A DNA stretch of 64,000 nucleotides from assembly GCA_021793155.1 (NCBI GenBank), contig JAJYTF010000011.1, positions 1-64,000 on the forward strand, written 5' to 3'. Under the pieces are notes generated by a model. That model searched no databases. It saw nothing but the letters and a program-made list of their open reading frames with translations, and was not told where the DNA came from. The DNA comes from Pseudomonadota bacterium. Its GTDB lineage: Bacteria > Pseudomonadota > Alphaproteobacteria > Rhodospirillales > Magnetospirillaceae. Each line of letters starts with the position of its first letter. The first letter of the stretch is position 1. This document shows, piece by piece, positions 61,947 to 64,000 of the stretch. The translations under genes and the position numbers were made by a program.

Positions 61947-63299
61947 TCAGTGGCCACCGCCGCCAGGATCATTGGCCGGCACCACCGAACCCGACGAGGG
62001 AGCCGGCGGGGATGCTGAGCTGGATGGCAATTCCGGCTGGGCTTGCGGCGGCGGTTGCGGCTCCGCCGCGGCGGGCGTCGCCGCGCCTAGTGCAGGTTCG
62101 ACGGGCGCGGGTTCAGCGGGCGCGGGTTCGACGGGCGCCGGTTGGACGGGCGCCGGTTGGACGGGGGGTTGCACGGCGGCGGCAGGTGGCTCTGCGGCCG
62201 AAGCCGCGGTGGCCGGAGCCGCGGTGGCCGGAGCCGCGGTGGCCGGAGCGACCTCACTTGGAGCGGCGACCGAAGTCTGTGCCGGCCGCGGCTCCGGGGT
62301 TGCGGCCGGCGGAGCCGCCGGGACCGACGACGCCACTGGTGCGGAACCATGAAAATGCTGGCCGGCAATCCACCCGCCCAGCCCGGCGACCAACAGCAGC
62401 AGGGCGGCAGCCGCAGCCATCTTCACCGCGGGCCGGCGCAGCCGGTCGGCCAGGTGCCAACGGAATCGCCGGGGCGAGACAAGCCCCGAAGTATCGCGGA
62501 TCGCCTCGAGGGCATGGGCCCGTTGCACGATCGGCGATCCGTCGGAAAAGGCTACCAGAAGGCTCTTGTCGGCAAGAATGTTGATCACCCGGGGGATTCC
62601 ACCGCTGGCCTCGGCGATGGCGCTCAGCGCCGCATCGGCGAAGATCTCATATTCAACCCCCTGCTGGCGCGAAACGCGGAGCCGGTGAGTGATGTAGCGC
62701 TTGGCCTCGCCCGGCGTCAGCGGCCCGGTATTGAACGAGAACGCCACCCTCTGGTTCAACTGGCGCAACCCGGGGTCGCGCAGCAGTTCGTCCAGTTCGG
62801 TCTGGCCGAACAGCACGATCTGCAGCAGCTTCCGCCGTTCCGTCTCCAGGTTCGATATCAGCCGGACCGCCTCCAAGCCCTCCTTGCCCAGATGCTGGGC
62901 CTCGTCGACAACGACGACCGCAAGGCGCCCGTTCGCATGTTCCTCGACCAGGAAGCGGTTCAGGGCGGCATATGGCGATCCGTCGGGGGAGCCCAGTTCA
63001 ATGCCGAACTCGCCGCAGATGGTCCGCAGGATGGACTGGGCGTCGGCCTGGGGGGCGTTGATATAGGCAACCGAGTCGGTGTCGACCAGCTTGTTGATGA
63101 GCATCCGGCACAGCAGGGTCTTTCCTGTGCCGACCTCGCCGACGATCTTCATGATGCCGGAATCGCGCCGCAGGGCAAAGTCCAACGAGGCGATGATATT
63201 GGCGTTTTCTTGCGTCGGGTAGTAATAGTCAATATTCGGGGTGAGAGTAAAAGGATGATCCTTCAGCCCGAAATGTGCGAGATAGGGCATCCCGCTCAC
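61947..63299 (-). CDS. mshM: MshM/ExeA-type AAA ATPase
   Basis: A 450-residue protein. The opening YLAHFGLKDHPFTLTPNIDY is typical of ExeA/MshM; Walker A is GEVGTGKT and Walker B VVVVDEAQHLG, then LRQLNQRVAFSFNTGPLTPG. A membrane helix (AAAALLLLVAGLGGWIAG) near 305 is followed by a Pro/Ala/Val/Glu-rich periplasmic tail with ATAAP and EPAPV repeats, which could reach the cell wall. ExeA-type proteins help insert the secretin through peptidoglycan. The start overlaps mshN by four bases. Confidence 0.91.
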   Translation of the reverse strand: MSGMPYLAHFGLKDHPFTLTPNIDYYYPTQENANIIASLDFALRRDSGIMKIVGEVGTGKTLLCRMLINKLVDTDSVAYINAPQADAQSILRTICGEFGIELGSPDGSPYAALNRFLVEEHANGRLAVVVVDEAQHLGKEGLEAVRLISNLETERRKLLQIVLFGQTELDELLRDPGLRQLNQRVAFSFNTGPLTPGEAKRYITHRLRVSRQQGVEYEIFADAALSAIAEASGGIPRVINILADKSLLVAFSDGSPIVQRAHALEAIRDTSGLVSPRRFRWHLADRLRRPAVKMAAAAALLLLVAGLGGWIAGQHFHGSAPVASSVPAAPPAATPEPRPAQTSVAAPSEVAPATAAPATAAPATAASAAEPPAAAVQPPVQPAPVQPAPVEPAPAEPAPVEPALGAATPAAAEPQPPPQAQPELPSSSASPPAPSSGSVVPANDPGGGGH

Positions 63300-64000
63300 C
63301 TCCCCTGCAAATACTTCAGCCGCTGGCGAATTTGCTCCAGCGGCACGGGCAACGACGTGGCGGGACCGAGAAGGTCGATGGCCGTCTGGTACGACGCCAC
63401 CGCCTCCGCGCGCATCCCGGCACGGTCCTGGAGAATAGCCAGATTGAGGCGGTACAGTCCATTCTCGGGCGACAGCGTGATGGCCTCGTTGAGGGCGGCA
63501 ATGGCGGCCCCGACCTCGTTGCGTTGTGCCTCGATGGCGGCGATCTGGGCGGCGATCGGACTGAACGACGGATAGGACCGCTGCAGGGAGCGCAACTCGT
63601 CCAGCGCCTGCTGCGGCGCCTGAGCGGCGACGATGGCCGTCATATTGGTCAGGGCCTCGCGATTGTCCGGATCGACGGCAAGCACGCGCGCATAGGTCTC
63701 GCGCGCCGCATGGAATCTCCGCAGCTTGTGTTCGGCCGTTGCCTTGCCGAGCAGCAGCGGCACACTGCCGGGGCTGCTCTTCAGCGCCTTGTCGTACAGG
63801 CTGAGGGCCCCATCGTACTGTCCGTGCAGCAGCATGTCGTAGGCGGTCTTGGCGTCTTCGTGCTCGGTCGGCATGGTGACGGACACGGTGACCGCCGATT
63901 CGCCGTCGGCCCCGGTCAGGTCAGCCGTCGCCGTCCGCCGATCCACCTTGACCGCCTGGGCAATGGCCGGTTTGGCCTTTTCCCGGCGAATCCGGTCCAT
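63296..64000 (-). CDS. mshN: MshN-type TPR protein (5' end probably outside window)
   Basis: At least 234 residues, mostly TPR units: DAKTAYDMLLHGQYDGALSL, YDKALKSSPGSVPLLLGKAT, RVLAVDPDNREALTNM and YRLNLAILQDRAGMRAEAVA, ending with PVPLEQIRQRLKYLQGR. MshN normally has an N-terminal membrane helix; here the frame reaches the window edge, so the start and anchor probably lie beyond. Its end resembles that of the transglycosylase-TPR protein at 44592 (PLSQVKERYAYLQ), suggesting related TPR domains. Confidence 0.85.
   Translation of the reverse strand: MDRIRREKAKPAIAQAVKVDRRTATADLTGADGESAVTVSVTMPTEHEDAKTAYDMLLHGQYDGALSLYDKALKSSPGSVPLLLGKATAEHKLRRFHAARETYARVLAVDPDNREALTNMTAIVAAQAPQQALDELRSLQRSYPSFSPIAAQIAAIEAQRNEVGAAIAALNEAITLSPENGLYRLNLAILQDRAGMRAEAVASYQTAIDLLGPATSLPVPLEQIRQRLKYLQGR

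Overview
The window is high-GC, densely coded bacterial chromosome. No rRNA, tRNA, integrase, transposase or CRISPR array was found. Gene content (a cheY-cheA-cheW-cheW-cheR-cheB operon, an NnrS gene behind a perfect FNR-type box, NdvB-like glucan synthase, sink-type hybrid kinases with a DLRQP H-box) fits an alphaproteobacterium, most likely a Rhodospirillales member of the Magnetospirillum kind. That placement is inference from gene style, not from a marker-gene tree.

Layout. 1-10342 (+): the tail of a chemoreceptor, then a che operon ending in a soluble receptor-like coiled-coil protein, then a hybrid histidine kinase. 10504-11588 (-): rplM-rpsI with a recognisable promoter and terminator. 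11773-13898: two convergent glycine-rich proteins sharing a CHRD-like domain, one carrying a 60-bp tandem repeat. 14095-19204: moeA, an MBL-fold hydrolase, an S-adenosylmethionine hydrolase-type protein, NnrS, and a divergent TetR regulator. 19320-28950: a beta-glucan locus (GH17 membrane protein, GT39-like transferase, GH1 glucosidase, FucP-type sugar importer, GH17-GT2 glucan synthase). 28957-38425: a stand-alone HypF-type Kae1 carbamoyltransferase, an MFS carrier, an LdtD/MepK pair for 3-3 peptidoglycan crosslinks, a GT87 transferase, a secreted protein, a GAF/PAS hybrid kinase and a LuxR-type response regulator.

38679-64000: a large type IV pilus region. The plus-strand part holds two small related secreted proteins around a 772-residue minor-pilin-like protein, a second prepilin, a lytic transglycosylase with TPRs, PilT and PilU, plus one minus-strand membrane methyltransferase. 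The minus-strand part is an MSHA-like assembly operon read from the right edge: mshN, mshM, prepilin peptidase, mshL secretin, ABC permease, an unknown membrane protein, a pilin, mshE, mshG, MshI-, MshJ- and MshK-like proteins, and an ABC ATPase. The ABC pair and the unknown protein recall the PilGHI module of Myxococcus pili.

Points most worth following: a MshEN-like (possible cyclic-di-GMP-binding) segment inside CheA matching the one in MshE; a palindromic interspersed repeat translated in the same frame into three different proteins; the split ABC transporter within the pilus operon; the glycine-rich paralogue pair; and the two secreted paralogues flanking the giant minor pilin.
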